A stretch of DNA of 64,000 bases, from the NCBI GenBank assembly GCA_964247055.1, contig OZ176052.1, positions 8,060,001-8,124,000 on the forward strand, written 5' to 3'. Below are positions 25,601 to 37,400 of this stretch, in pieces; the stretch's first letter is position 1, and each line of letters starts with the position of its first letter. The stretch is from Paragordius varius (Eukaryota; Nematomorpha). The position numbers and the translations under genes were made by a program. The notes under the pieces were generated by a model, which was given only the letters and a program-made list of their open reading frames with translations, had not been told where the DNA came from and searched no databases.

Positions 25601-28258
25601 AATTTTAACGGTCTCATATAGATAAAAAATTATTTTTTTTTTAAATGGCATTTTACGGGGGGAAGGGGTAAAAAGAGAGTCTAAATTAAAAAGTAAGCCC
25701 CCAAGGTTCGGCGCAATAGAAAAAAAGTAAAAATAATCATATTATGGCCCAACACCGGAAAATTGTGTCAATGACACGATTTTTCTAGACTTCTGTTTTC
25801 AAAAAAACCGTTTACGGGGTGGGCCCGAACTGGGGGTCTAATTCAAAAAAGGGCGAAGCTATTGTCGGGGCATTCATTAATGATTATATTTTTTGACATT
25901 TGGATTTGAATGGGTATACCGGTTTTCCGGAAACAGATCACAAAGCCAGGATTTTCTTGTTTTATATTTATATAAATTATAATGATCGGAATAGAAATGC
26001 TGATATAAACAGTTCTTCAGAACCAGAAGTTATGATATATTTATCTACGATGAATGTTATTTTTCTTTATAGCAATAATTTTACAAGTTAAAAAACATTT
26101 TTTGTTAAATTGTTTTTTATCACTAGCGACCCCATAATTTTTCTGCGCGACCCATAGTTTAAGAAGCCCTGGTTTACGCCATACGCTACTGTATGTTTTA
26201 CTAAAAAATTATTTATATGTTGACTGTGTATTGAGGTGTTCACAAAGTAAAAAAGTATTTATATATCAACATTTCGATTGAAATTAGAGTAACCATTGTT
26301 ATTATTAAAAAACTACAGAAAGAAAGTGTTTCCATTATGCTTCTATCCTAATTTTTTTTCAAATTTTGTTTGATTATATTTTATTATTTTTATTTTCTTT
26401 TGTTTTTAGTTAATCGCCTGAAAAAGATACTACCATGTATCGAAAATTTTGGATATAGTTTACTTTAATAAATTTTACGAGAATTATTATTTTAAAAAAT
26501 TATATAAATTAGCCAAAATAAATATAATCAAGTTTTGAAAATAAACTTCCATATCAAACTACTTTGACGCCATTTTTATTTTGCAACATTTTTGCAAAAT
26601 ATCGTGCTTTTTTATTCTAATGCTTAAATTAAAGTTGTTTTTTAATAAAACCACACCTAACAATAATAAAAACCGAAATGGTTTATTTTGCATTATTATT
26701 ATATTTTCCTAAAACATGTCATGTTGGCTAAATTTTTACCTTCAGGTATATCCATAAAATAAGTAATATCAAGTGATTAATGGGTCTTTTTATGCTTCGG
26801 TGCATCAATATAATAAAGTGTAAAATTTACAATGGTTTAAATCTATCCCATTTTAAAAAAATATTTGTCAATATAATATTTCTTACCAGGTGTATATATA
26901 AGTTTTTACCGGTCTAGTAAAAAAATTTAATTTTCAGAAATCAATTATGTATTTTATTCAAAATTTGTCCATCGGCTTCTACACATTTTGCCGATCTAGG
27001 TAGTGTATAAATAATGTTCCAAAAAATGGATTGTCTCATGCAGTAAACCATTTTCCAATGTCTTGGAAAATATTTAAGTGCTGCTCTGCAAGAGTGTTTG
27101 CCCCATTGATGCAAAGTTTTATTAGTCAGGTGATGCCAGGGTGCGAAAATATTCCTATCAAAGCGATTTTTAAGGTGTCTTCCAATAATTTTGCTAAGTA
27201 GGACGAAGTAATGTCATGTAAGAGAATTTTTTTGCCATCTTTCCTGCAAAGCGATGGTGTGGATAGACTGGCTTGGAATGGCAAAAGTCACGTAGCTTTT
27301 GATATATAATAAAGCTATTTCTCATCCCCTGCAATTCGATGCATTTCTTTCGTGACGTTGAATCTATCTACTCTCTTTGCGATTCTCAATTTGACGTTCA
27401 TTAATGCATCCGCTATTTGCCCTGGGGTTTCGCCATCATTTAATGACTCTTATTTTAATCGTTGCAGTTGTGCGGTCTACCAAAATGCAGTGGTTCCAAA
27501 CCTTTTTTTTCACCCCCCCCCCCTTGATTTAAAAAATTTCTTGCCCTCCCCCCCCCCTCTCACAAAAAATAAAAAAATAATATTAAACACAATCAATGAG
27601 ATCCTTGTATCTGCGATTCCTGAAATATTTTCTGCACATCGGGGGCAAATATTGATAAATTGCACTTGAAATCCTTATTAAACTACGATTTGTGGCTATT
27701 TATATTTTATAATTTAATTTTCCAAATTTTTCGCGCTCCTCCTAGATTCTTCTACGCTCCCTTTTGAGAACCACTGATGTAATGGATAGAGCATGATATT
27801 CTAATAACAAACAATAACTTTCAACAGTCTTTTTCTTCTGATGGCAATACCTGCCGCAAATGTTCTTTTTCAGGCACAAAATCTGACACGATTATTAAAT
27901 GATAAAACTAAAGCGGAAGTTTTTGATGAACTCAAATTGTAGGCGTTTGTAATTAAATGATTCTGTATTAAATTAGTCGTCTGCAATTTTCGTTGACGGC
28001 TTCTCTTAGTTAAACTGGTAAGTACTTATGAATACACCTGATATATAATTCAAGCAATATTAATAAATAGTTGGTTACAGCATTTGTAGCTAAAATATTT
28101 TAAAACAATATTAGAAATATATCTATGTGTTTTTGATACCTGAAACAAAAGAGCATCATTTTATGGCAATTAATTTTTTCTCCATTTGTCAGGATTATTG
28201 TAAAATCGGGGTGAAGAATGTTTCCTTCATTATATAAACAATTAAATCGAGAAAACAT
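22629..28258 (-). CDS. Small BTB/POZ-domain protein, 151 residues
   Basis: Three exons in matching phase on the minus strand: 28258-28140 (ATG), 23922-23744 and 22786-22629 (TGA). The protein is one BTB fold plus a short tail. Exon 1 gives the D-F-T-I-I-L-T-NGE and CHKMMLFCFS part, where a substrate receptor usually reads HK-x-x-L. Exon 2 gives FFRLFL, the FEISLPENL strand, then ILCYIYTTVINM and LKAAAENLG, the usual YTG and LL-x-AA-LL helices. Exon 3 gives GLMNICNSHI and a charged tail. BTB domains dimerise and often recruit cullin-3, but there is no BACK, Kelch, MATH or zinc-finger part here, so the role is unknown. Intron 1 (4.2 kb) is crowded with transposons. The start codon is 161 bp from the ADAMTS stop. 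Confidence 0.85.
22916..23160. mobile_element. hAT MITE with perfect 8-bp duplication, BTB intron 2
   Basis: Begins CAGGGAGATCCAACAATCGG and ends with TGTTGGACACCCCTG. CTTTAAGG flanks it on both sides (22908-22915 and 23161-23168), a perfect 8-bp target duplication as hAT transposases make. 245 bp, no frame. Confidence 0.85.
23307..23598. mobile_element. hAT MITE, same family, BTB intron 2
   Basis: Left end CAGGGATTTCCAATACAAAT; right end on the other strand CAGAGGTGGTGTCTAGCAGG. The flanks GTCTAAAC and GCTTAAAC match at six of eight positions. Older than the copy at 22916. Confidence 0.7.
24520..26171. mobile_element. hAT MITE split by a Helitron
   Basis: The inverted termini are CAGGGCTTCTTAAACTTTTG on the left and CAGGGCTTCTTAAACTATGG on the right, read on the other strand. 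GTTTACGC flanks both sides (24512-24519 and 26172-26179), a perfect 8-bp target duplication. Without the inserted Helitron at 24744-25985 the element is about 410 bp and non-coding. Confidence 0.88.
24744..25985 (-). mobile_element. Helitron-like element inside a hAT MITE
   Basis: Read on the minus strand, the body matches the copies at 16575 and 41855, including the AATGCCCCGACAATAGC block. Its 3' end differs: a CACAC-CGAA-GTGTG stem-loop, then ATAGGGCCAGCTAG and a T. This resembles the CTAGC-TG-CCC type Helitron ends known from insects. The 5' end is A followed by TC at 25985. 1242 bp, no Rep/helicase frame, so non-autonomous. Confidence 0.75.
26350..26460. repeat. About 100-bp dispersed repeat, BTB intron copy
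   Basis: Near-identical to 20885-20990, differing at a few bases around the GATACTACCATGTATCGAAA core. It is joined directly to the MITE fragment that follows. Confidence 0.6.
26480..26810 (-). mobile_element. piggyBac-like MITE fragment, inverted
   Basis: On the minus strand it matches the interior of the MITE at 14300-14879: the TTGATATTACTTATTTT, GGTAAAAATTTAG and AAAATGGCGTC blocks occur in the same order. The TTAA ends are not intact. Confidence 0.6.
26886..28041 (-). mobile_element. Decayed mariner transposon in BTB intron 1
   Basis: The terminal repeats CCAGGTGTATATATAAG (left) and TCAGGTGTATTCATAAG (right, other strand) are each flanked by TA (26884-26885 and 28042-28043). On the minus strand, broken frames give mariner transposase blocks: LHDITSSYLAKLLEDTL around the second catalytic aspartate, FSHPGIT where HPPYSPDL is usual, and SAKCVEADGQI, the C-terminal signature. 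Stops and deletions make it inactive. A hAT MITE has inserted at 27488-27776; without it the element is only about 870 bp against the usual ~1.3 kb, so much of the transposase is lost. Confidence 0.85.
27488..27776. mobile_element. hAT MITE inserted in the mariner element
   Basis: The ends CAGTGGTTCCAAACC and CAGTGGTTCTCAAAAGGG (right end, other strand) are typical hAT termini. Flanks CCAAAATG and ATGTAATG share only the last four bases, so the target duplication is decayed. Two C-runs lie inside. Confidence 0.65.
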
Positions 28259-28389
28259 TTTTATTTTTATATAAATATTATTGTTGACGATTGTTGATTA
28301 TGCATAAAGCATGTCGTTTTTTAGGTTAAAAATGCAGCGATACACCTCGATTGTCGTAATAATTAATAAACTATATAATAGCGATAAAA

Positions 28390-28395
28390 TTTATT
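28390..28395 (-). terminator. Polyadenylation signal of the ADAMTS gene
   Basis: AATAAA on the minus strand, 24 nt past the stop codon at 28420. It lies in the 161 bp between the ADAMTS stop and the BTB start codon. Confidence 0.5.
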
Positions 28396-28419
28396 TACAC
28401 CACATGTATAATGTTAGGA

Positions 28420-31400
28420 TTATTCTAAGGCATTAAAATAAAATTTTATCTTCTCCCGCATTCTCCTTTTTTCTTGTGTCGCATGGCGAGTTTGGTTATG
28501 TGGTAAAAGGTTTTCCATTCTTTTTAAATTCCTGTAAAGATGATAAAATTTACATTATATCTAAGGTTGAGCCGATCAGATTATATATAGTTTAAAAATA
28601 TAAAGTATATACCACACAAGTCCTCCGCAAACAATACATAGATTTATCAGTTTCATTGGATTTCCGGCAACTGGTACCGTCTGGAAAAAATAAACTTGAG
28701 GGTGAAATCATGCCGCCGCTTTTCGTTCGACACCAAATGGCACATCTTAATCGATCTATATATACAGAGAGAGATAAATTTGGATACTTAATTCAAATTC
28801 ACCTTAAAATAAATTAAGTGTTTTAAGATTAAAAATTACTTATATTTTTTTATATTTTTATAAAATGAAATTTTGTTTAAAATTAAAATAATACTGAAAA
28901 AATAATAAACTATGCCATTATATTTCATATTAATGAATTATATTAGCCCGAAAACACACAATATATTTTTAGGGTGAATGTGATTGTTTAAGGGTAAATT
29001 TGAATGGTTCGAGAATGAATTTGAATTGTCAAAGGAAATTGAACTGTAAATGGTATGATATCTATCTATCTATCTATATATATATATATAAATATAACTT
29101 ACTGTTAATGTGTAGAAATTGAAGTCCTTGTCCCGTTAAAAAATTATATTGAGGCAGTTTGGATATTAAATGGCACACGTTCGACGCATATTCATTAACA
29201 GTTTTTTTGCGATTTACACAAACCTTATATATAAAATAAATAGCACAGTAAATTAAAATTATATAATTATAATATAAAAAATTTTAGGTGTTAGCCATAC
29301 TTTTTAACCATAATTTCTTAAATATCACTTAATGATTGCCAATTATATAATTAAATGTAATCAAGTTACATCTTTATTCCTCGTTTCTATAATCGACTTT
29401 ATGAAAAAATATAAGTGTTTTAGTTTTTACGTTTGTGTCTTTATTTTTCAATTTTTAATGTATATTAAATGCATAAGGTTGGATCGCACCGGTTATTTAT
29501 CCATTCATAACCGTAACTGTGACCAGTTATAAAAATGACAAATCAACCCTTAACATATGTTTTTCATGAGATAAAATTAAAATATGTAGTATAATGTTAT
29601 AGAACTTAAATATGTGAAATTTAAAATTTTTAAATTGTATGATATTTAATTATCCTATCAAAAATATAATTGGGTGCAGGTTAATTTGGTTTTTTTTATT
29701 TTTAACATATATTTCTAATGTATGTTATTCATATTCATTTCTAGGCAGTTAAATCGGTTATTTTATTAGAGTAAAAACGAATTTTAGTTAAATAATATAT
29801 AGAATTCTTACCTTTTTGTTATCACAAATTTGATATAAAAAATGGCCACCTTGACATGATTTACCACCGTTTATTGGGCTAATAAAATATTAGTATAAAT
29901 GATAATAAAAAAAGTGAATAAGGACGGTATTACTAAAATTAAGGTGTTATTATAAAAAATTTTATAGATATTTCTATTTACTATATTTGCTTAGGTAATA
30001 AGAATTATATACGGTGGATTATTGCATTTTCTTTTAAAAAGTTTTAGGTTGACACTATTTTCAAGACATTCTTTATTTTCGCAATCGCTTTCAAGTTGAA
30101 ATGGACCCCAGGATCCATCGTGAGATGTCTAAATTATAAAAATCCATTATTTGTACTAAAAAGGGAAGAAACTATAAAACTTCTATGCCTCTTTGATCCT
30201 CGTCTCACACAATCCAAAAATATGCTTAAACAAAACTAATCCGCTTTTTTAAAAAATTTTACAGTCGGTTTTAAAAAATATCCAAGTTATATTAAAACAA
30301 AAAAGCTAGCGAGAGTAGGCATTTCCAATGGATTCCACTTCTTCATTCATTTCAATTTTACTATATGGAAGATTTATTATATTAATGATAGAATAATAAT
30401 TATAGCCATACACCTGAAATTATCTTGATATAAGCGCCTACCCTCCGTTTGTAAAATACACGGTACCACATGAAAAAAGTTTTTATATAATGATTTATTT
30501 TAACCACATTTAAAGCGGTCTTGTATTTTAGCAACTTTAGAAAAAATAAAAAACATTCTCTGCTCAAAAAGGCATAAATCCATATGTATCGTAAAAATAA
30601 TTCTTTATAAAAAATCGTTTATAGCACAATAAGTATTTGTATGATAAAAATATGTACAAAATTAATATGTACAAAATTAATATGTACAAAATTATGGCAG
30701 TCCCCATCTACACAGATGCCTTGAGCCCCCCGGATATGACAAGGTGCACCATTGGGCAAATTGAATGTATGGAGTTTATCTTTTGATTCATCATAACAGT
30801 TGTATTTGCACTCTGATACTAAGTAATTGAATTAAAACGAATAAGTATACATTTTTTTAAAAGGAGAGAGGGGGGGGGGGGTAAATGATGATATACATTT
30901 CATTTCTATTACATAATTTATCGAAATCCGACAATTTTACTCCATAATAAATTTTATTTATCACCTTATTGAAAACAAATACAATTAAGATGTCTTATTG
31001 TCATCAAATATTATTTTTTACCATAGCATCACCGTCATATTGGCATCGAGCGCCTGTTAACTAATAAGCTCATTATCAGAGATTTTCCGATTTAAAGCTA
31101 TTATTTAATTAAATAGAATCACTTAAATTTATTTGTACCAAAACATTTTTTAAGCCACCATAAAGATACAAAAATTTAAAAACTTAATTTAATCATTTTT
31201 TTAGTTATTCATATAAATATTTCATTGTATTCTGAATAATTTAATACCTATACCCCCTCCCTTCCGATTAAGGTCATTATGGGAGCATCCAGTTTATTGT
31301 CTAACAATATAAAGCAAATTTATGTTTCCTAACCATTTAAATTTTTGGATATAATGAAATAAATAACTTGTGTTCGGTTGTCTGGTAAGTAAAAAATATT

Positions 31401-34400
31401 GGAGCATAGATTATATAAGGTTATTTTAAAATTTATTAATTCGAATACATTTTTAGAAAAGGGTTATATAAGGTTATTTAAAAAAAAATATTAATTTGAA
31501 TACATTCTTAGTAAAGGATCAACAAATTCTATTGTCTGATGATTTCTCTAAAAAATTAAGAAAATAAAAATATTACTTTTTACATTCAAAATAATATACA
31601 AAACAGTATTATAGATTTGAAAAAATAAAAATTTCGAATCGTGTTATGCACAACGGTTCATAATAATAATTTAGGTTATAACCCCTGGAAAATTATCATT
31701 ATTATTTAATTTTTTTGAATAACATATTTATAATTTATTGTTTGTTTTGTAATTATACCAGCTTTTGAACGTGAGTCTTCTCCTTCATTCGTTAGATCAA
31801 CGTTAATGTAAGTATCTGAAATCGATTTTTTCTTCCCATCATCGCCGATTCCATTTATTTGTCCACCAAACTTAATAATATTTCCCACAAAATTAAAATT
31901 GCTTTTTGGGGAGTTATATGGCTCTTGTGATTTTTCATGCTTGACAAAATGTTTGAAACGGTAATCTGGTTTAAAGATTGGAGTTTCAAATATATTATCA
32001 TCATCACTCCTAACGTTATCCTCTATGACCTGGTAATATCTATTATAAGTATTAGTTCTGATTTTAAGTGGATTTCTGCGCCTGAAACTATAAGGCGTTA
32101 CCATAGTGTACCTAAAGACGGGTTGTTTTTTACGGCGAAATTCATTTATTGAATTAAATGACAATATATCTGAGTGATAGCCTCCTTTCAGAGGAATATC
32201 GTATGACATATTTTTTGCCAAGCAATTGTCTTGTATATATTCAGTCCTAGAGCTTGAAATCTTATCTTTTGTATTGTTGGCGCAGGTATATAGAGATTCC
32301 TTCTGTGAGTATTGTTTAATGTTACATTTCTCAACTATTATATTTTGTCCTTTGCAATTTTTCCCATTATGTAGAGGGGTAGGATTTGAACAAGATCTCT
32401 TCCATATTTTAACACCGATAGGCATATCTCCTTTTCGATCAATGACATTTTTAGAGTTTTTGGTACTAGAGATACACTGTGAATTTTGTTTGATGACAGT
32501 ATTATTTGCAAATATGGTATTTTGATTTATACAATAGCTTTCTTCCCACAAACTCCAACCACCTGAAATGGATTCATTCAGTCCGTATAAAACACATTCT
32601 CCACTTCGACACCACTAAATACAATGTATATATATATATACATATACACAGCCAATATTTATTATGCATTGTTTAAAAAATTATGGGTATATATATAAAT
32701 TTATGATTAAAACACATTCAATAATTTTACAAATATACTTTATTTTCCCCACAGTACGTGCCCTCAAGGGCAGGGTGTATAAGTAACTCTACCACAATGT
32801 ATGAACCAAATGGTGGTGTGCACCTTATGAGCTGACATATTGTCTAATTTATATATTAATATATAAATTTTGAAATTAATTTGAAATATTTTGATGCAAG
32901 AAATCAAAAAGACCTCAATTCCCCACCAAAAAACCCATAAAGAATTTGACGATAACCACCCTTTAGGTTGGTTAATTTTATGTAAATTTAACTTAGCTCT
33001 GGGTTTACCAAAAAAGTAAGCACAGAGCCCTATGATACTGCTATATAAATAGCATTTTTTTTTAATTATTACTTCCAGCGGATATCTTGGATCAGATAAC
33101 CATCTAGAGCCTTTCCCATACGCCGCTTCACATTGACCGTCAACGGTAACCCGTTGACCTGGAAGAATGGTTGGGTGTGGATCATTAACTACTTCACCAT
33201 CTAACAGTAACTCCTTATCTTTCAAACATTCAAAGCGACTACAAAATATTATTACTTTAAATAGTGACAAACTTGTATAAAATTTTATATGATAAATAAT
33301 TGGAAGCTTAGCGAGTGCCCAATAATATATCTAATATTTTACTTACTCAATTTGTTTAAGAATCTTGGCTTTAGAACACGTAGACCATGTTGATATACCT
33401 GGAGCCAGACGAGATGCCATAATATATTTCCAATCTTCACAAGAATTATCTTTCCCGTCATGCTCTAACCCTAAAGTATGACCTAATTCATGGGTTATTG
33501 TGAAAACTGGCTTGTATCCCTTTCCCTCAGAAATGGTCACAGAATATTTGGAATCGCACATCGAACCGACATAGGCATATCCTGGAAACAAATTAATAAT
33601 GTGGTTTAGCACATAATAGTGTTGTATAATAGCCCTAGCATTTAAAGTTAGATTTTTAAAACTTTTGAGCTATTGCCCGTAATCTATAATTTTATATGAT
33701 AATTACAAAAAATAGGTTTTTATATAATATAATATATATAATAAATAATGATCATAACTCTCAAGATATTCCTTGTTCTTAGTTCATTTTTAATAAGGCA
33801 GGAATTGAAGTTTACATTAATGCAACACAATAAATGTCCTAAAAAGCAAAATATAAAAATTTTATTTAACCATTAATAATGTTTGTTTTGAGGTCTTTTA
33901 CATCACAATTTAAATTGAAAAGTTTGTAAAATGCGTTAGCGCGATTGCACTATAAATTAAATTGTTCGTTAAAATTTAAGATATTATTAATTATATCCAG
34001 AAAAAACGTATGCCCAGAATTTTTCGTTTTGAAAAAATGTTACATTAATATTATAAACTTAATTCAAAGCCGCTGAATATATCAGAATTAGTAAAAACTC
34101 ATGGTTTTAATTTTTGGGAGTTATCGGCTTAACAACACTGTTTTGATGTTAATATATTTTTAAATATCAAGATAGAATATCAATTTAAAACACAGGTTCA
34201 TCAGTAACACTTTAGCTATTTATGGATATTGTTTTATTTAATTAATAAATAACTTAAAAACCAAAGCAAGTAGAAAAATGATAACTTAGGTGGTGCAAAG
34301 CTGCTAACCTTAAACTACTTCCAAGACATGTATGTTACCTATAGGCAATGCCAATTATATATTAAAGAAAAATTATTTAATAAATATTACCAATAGCAAT

Positions 34401-37400
34401 AAAACAATTTCTATCACCCTGCCCCTACCCTCCTGTAAAATGATTATAATATGATTATTTTAACACTTTTTGGCCTGACGTTAAACATTTATACGTATAT
34501 TAGTTTGAATATTTTTATTTAACCAAAAGTATAAACCTAAAATGGCTTTTGCTATTGTAACTTTGTTGGTTGCCCCGTGTCGTTTAGCTATTGCATACAC
34601 ATCAAGACCGGTCATAAGTATTGCAGCGTCCCATGTCTTTTTGGAATTGAGCCTAAGTTGAAAATTGCCGAATGCCTCTAACAAATAAGTCACTCGTTCG
34701 TGCATTAATTCAGGCTATATAATTAAATAAAGGATTTCTCTAAAAATGAATTTTTGTTAGCCAAAAAAAATGTGTCAAATTTGGTGTCTACTTTATACCG
34801 TTTGGAGAAATAAGTTTTTAAAATAGAGGAAAAATAAGCTTGAATCCGAAAAAATTGGGGTTCAACGCCATCTAAGGAAACAAATGCAAAAGGTAAAAAC
34901 AGCTGAGCATCATAAAAAATTTTAAACGTAGTAGTTTTGATTATTTAAAAAATAATTATATTTAATCATTTATAACGTTTTTATGACAGATGAGCATCAT
35001 AAAAAATTTTAAATGTAGTAGTTTCAATTAAAAAAATAATTATATTAAATTATTTATAACGTTTTTAAGGATTTGCTTAATATCGAAATGTTGATAATCA
35101 AAAAGCTTCGGTCAAAAAATATAAATTAAATAAATCAATATTAAAACTTTTGTATTTCTAATTATTTGTTAAATGTATGTTTTTTAAAATAGCTGTCAAA
35201 CATTCTGATGTGAGTGATCAGCCTAGAAGAATGATAGTTTACCAAATGAACCAGTAATTATGATCATTATTATACGGCATTTTTAGCCCTATACTGACCT
35301 TATTTAACTAAAGCAATTAAACCTATAAAATGAACGCCATTCTTTTTATAACACATGAGGTAAGTGAGTTATCTGATACTTAAGTCAGATTTTGAATTGT
35401 TGATTTTATAAACTAATAGAATTGGAAATGCGTATTCAGTAACTATTATAAATTACATTTTTTATAGATTTACTAACACTTAAAACATGAGTTTCGTCTC
35501 TCTGAATTTTCTTTGTTAAACGTAAAAGATTAAACATATTTAAAAAATACATATATTTTAAACTCACTTTTTTGCCTTTCATAATTTCAAAATGGGTCAG
35601 AATGAGCTTGATCGAGACGCCTAAAGAATTATGGGCATATAGTAGTTGCACCTAAAAGAAAAAATATTCTATTAAATACAAAATAAATAACTACATATGT
35701 TAAAAATTCAAGCATATGCATATTCTAAATATGACTATTTAAGAGGTTTTATAAAGTTCAATAGGAATCCCACATTCATGGTACTTTGATATAAATTAAA
35801 TTTTTTACTCAATGTGCACATAAAATCCGATTTTTTGATTTTGGCTAATGGAGAAATTTTTTTAAAGCTTATATATTAATATTTTTCATTTTTTCATATT
35901 TATTTTACTGAGGCTTTATTAAGAATTATTCAGTTTGCAATTTTGTGACATAGGATATAATTAAAGAAATTCTAACAAAAAATTTAAAATGTAATTTTAA
36001 ATGAATTTGCTGTATTTATTCAGCCTATCTGATATTTATCCCCATTTTTTCCTTAATCCAAATCCATCATCCCTTTAATACCAAACTCCTTAATTAAAAT
36101 ATAGCCATGATAATTTTTTGAAATCAAATTTATGTTCCGTTAAATTTAAATTCGTTTTTCGACATTTGTTAAATCTTTTTATAACGTTATCAAAAATTAA
36201 TGACAATAGTCATATGCAATCTGTGCGACACATAGCCTTATTGCATGTCAAAATGAAAAGGCTTTAAATATTGTAAAATTGCTATTATTTGGATACATGG
36301 ATGTCTGGTAAACTTTTTATGTGAACTAAATTTTATTTTTCTCTTGCGAAAATATTTATGATAGGGAGGAGATTTAGAAAAATACATTTAATTTATCTTT
36401 TTTATATCTATTTTAATTAAACGTAAATTTAAAAAATAAAATAAAATTTATCTTAGTCATCCATCAGGTCATATTTTAAGGATATATGACATGCTTGACA
36501 TTATTGTAAAACATTAAAAATGATATATGAATGTGTTCACAGAACGTATGCTCTCATATCGTATACTAAAATGTTATTTAAGGCGGTTCGAAATTGTCAA
36601 AATTAATAAAATTATATATTATTATATATCATACCCCGTTAAAGATAGTGTATACATAATGCAAAATTTTTTCATCTGTTGTAAGTCCTTTAGCCATTAA
36701 TTGATCGTATAAGAAGGAATCAACAAATATGGCAGTTTTTATTGTGTAAGTTTTTGTCTGAACGGCTAATCTAAAACGATAATCACGATATTTTTCAACG
36801 ACATCATCTAAATCTAGTTGGAAACGTCCATTCGCTATATATATATATATATAAGTATAATATATTTGCAATCAATTATTTGATAATTAAATATCATCAT
36901 CGTTTTTTTAATTATTTTAAGGTCGTCAAACCATACAAATACACCTTTTTTATCTAAGAAGCAAACAAGCTAATTTCAATCGTCTTTATTTGACGATTTC
37001 ATCAGTATACATCAAAGTTTTAAGTTGAAACTAATTAAATAGTTTTAACTTTTTGGAAAAATACCATTTTTCGAAAAAAAGGACATTTTAGGGAAATAAA
37101 ATAAACGTGACGTCAAACATTTTATTATAATCGTTATGGTTTAATTTGTAAAAAATAAAATAACACGCTTTGATTTTTTATCGTATGATAATATAATTAG
37201 CAGTTAATACAATGATGCTTTAATTAAAATAAAAAAAACTTTTACATGTGTAAATATTTCCAAAATATGAAGTTAAATTATGCTTAAACCTTTGTAGATA
37301 GTCGGATTATGTTGAATGTTAACTACACACCTTGGAAATCATATTAATTTACATTATAAACTAGCGTAAATCTCGTGCTGCTACGCAGCCGAGGAAGTCC

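Larger units (their letters stand above)
24416..26191. mobile_element. Possible TA-flanked MITE split by the hAT element
   Basis: The right end GCCATACGCTACTG followed by TA equals the end of the MITE at 45768-45925. The left end candidate, CAGTAG after TA at 24414-24415, matches for only six bases. If correct, this MITE was split by the hAT element at 24520-26171, which itself carries a Helitron. Confidence 0.4.

Noticed and set aside
27352-27669. Plus-strand frame of 105 codons with runs of P
   Set aside because: It crosses the boundary between a mariner remnant and an inserted hAT MITE, and its P-runs come from C-runs in that MITE.
30649-30693. Short regular repeats as a possible CRISPR array
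   Set aside because: Only three head-to-tail units with no spacers, inside a gene of an animal genome.
31706-31758. Reading exon 10 of the ADAMTS gene straight to the stop at 31706 as the real end of the protein
   Set aside because: A donor at 31758 joins in phase to an exon with the end of the ADAMTS Cys-rich domain and a second TSP1 repeat. The unspliced end is kept only as a possible shorter isoform.
32764-33270. Minus-strand frame of 168 codons taken as one exon
   Set aside because: Only its first part is the disintegrin-like exon (33238-33073); the rest is intron. The following exon (32831-32739) uses another frame.
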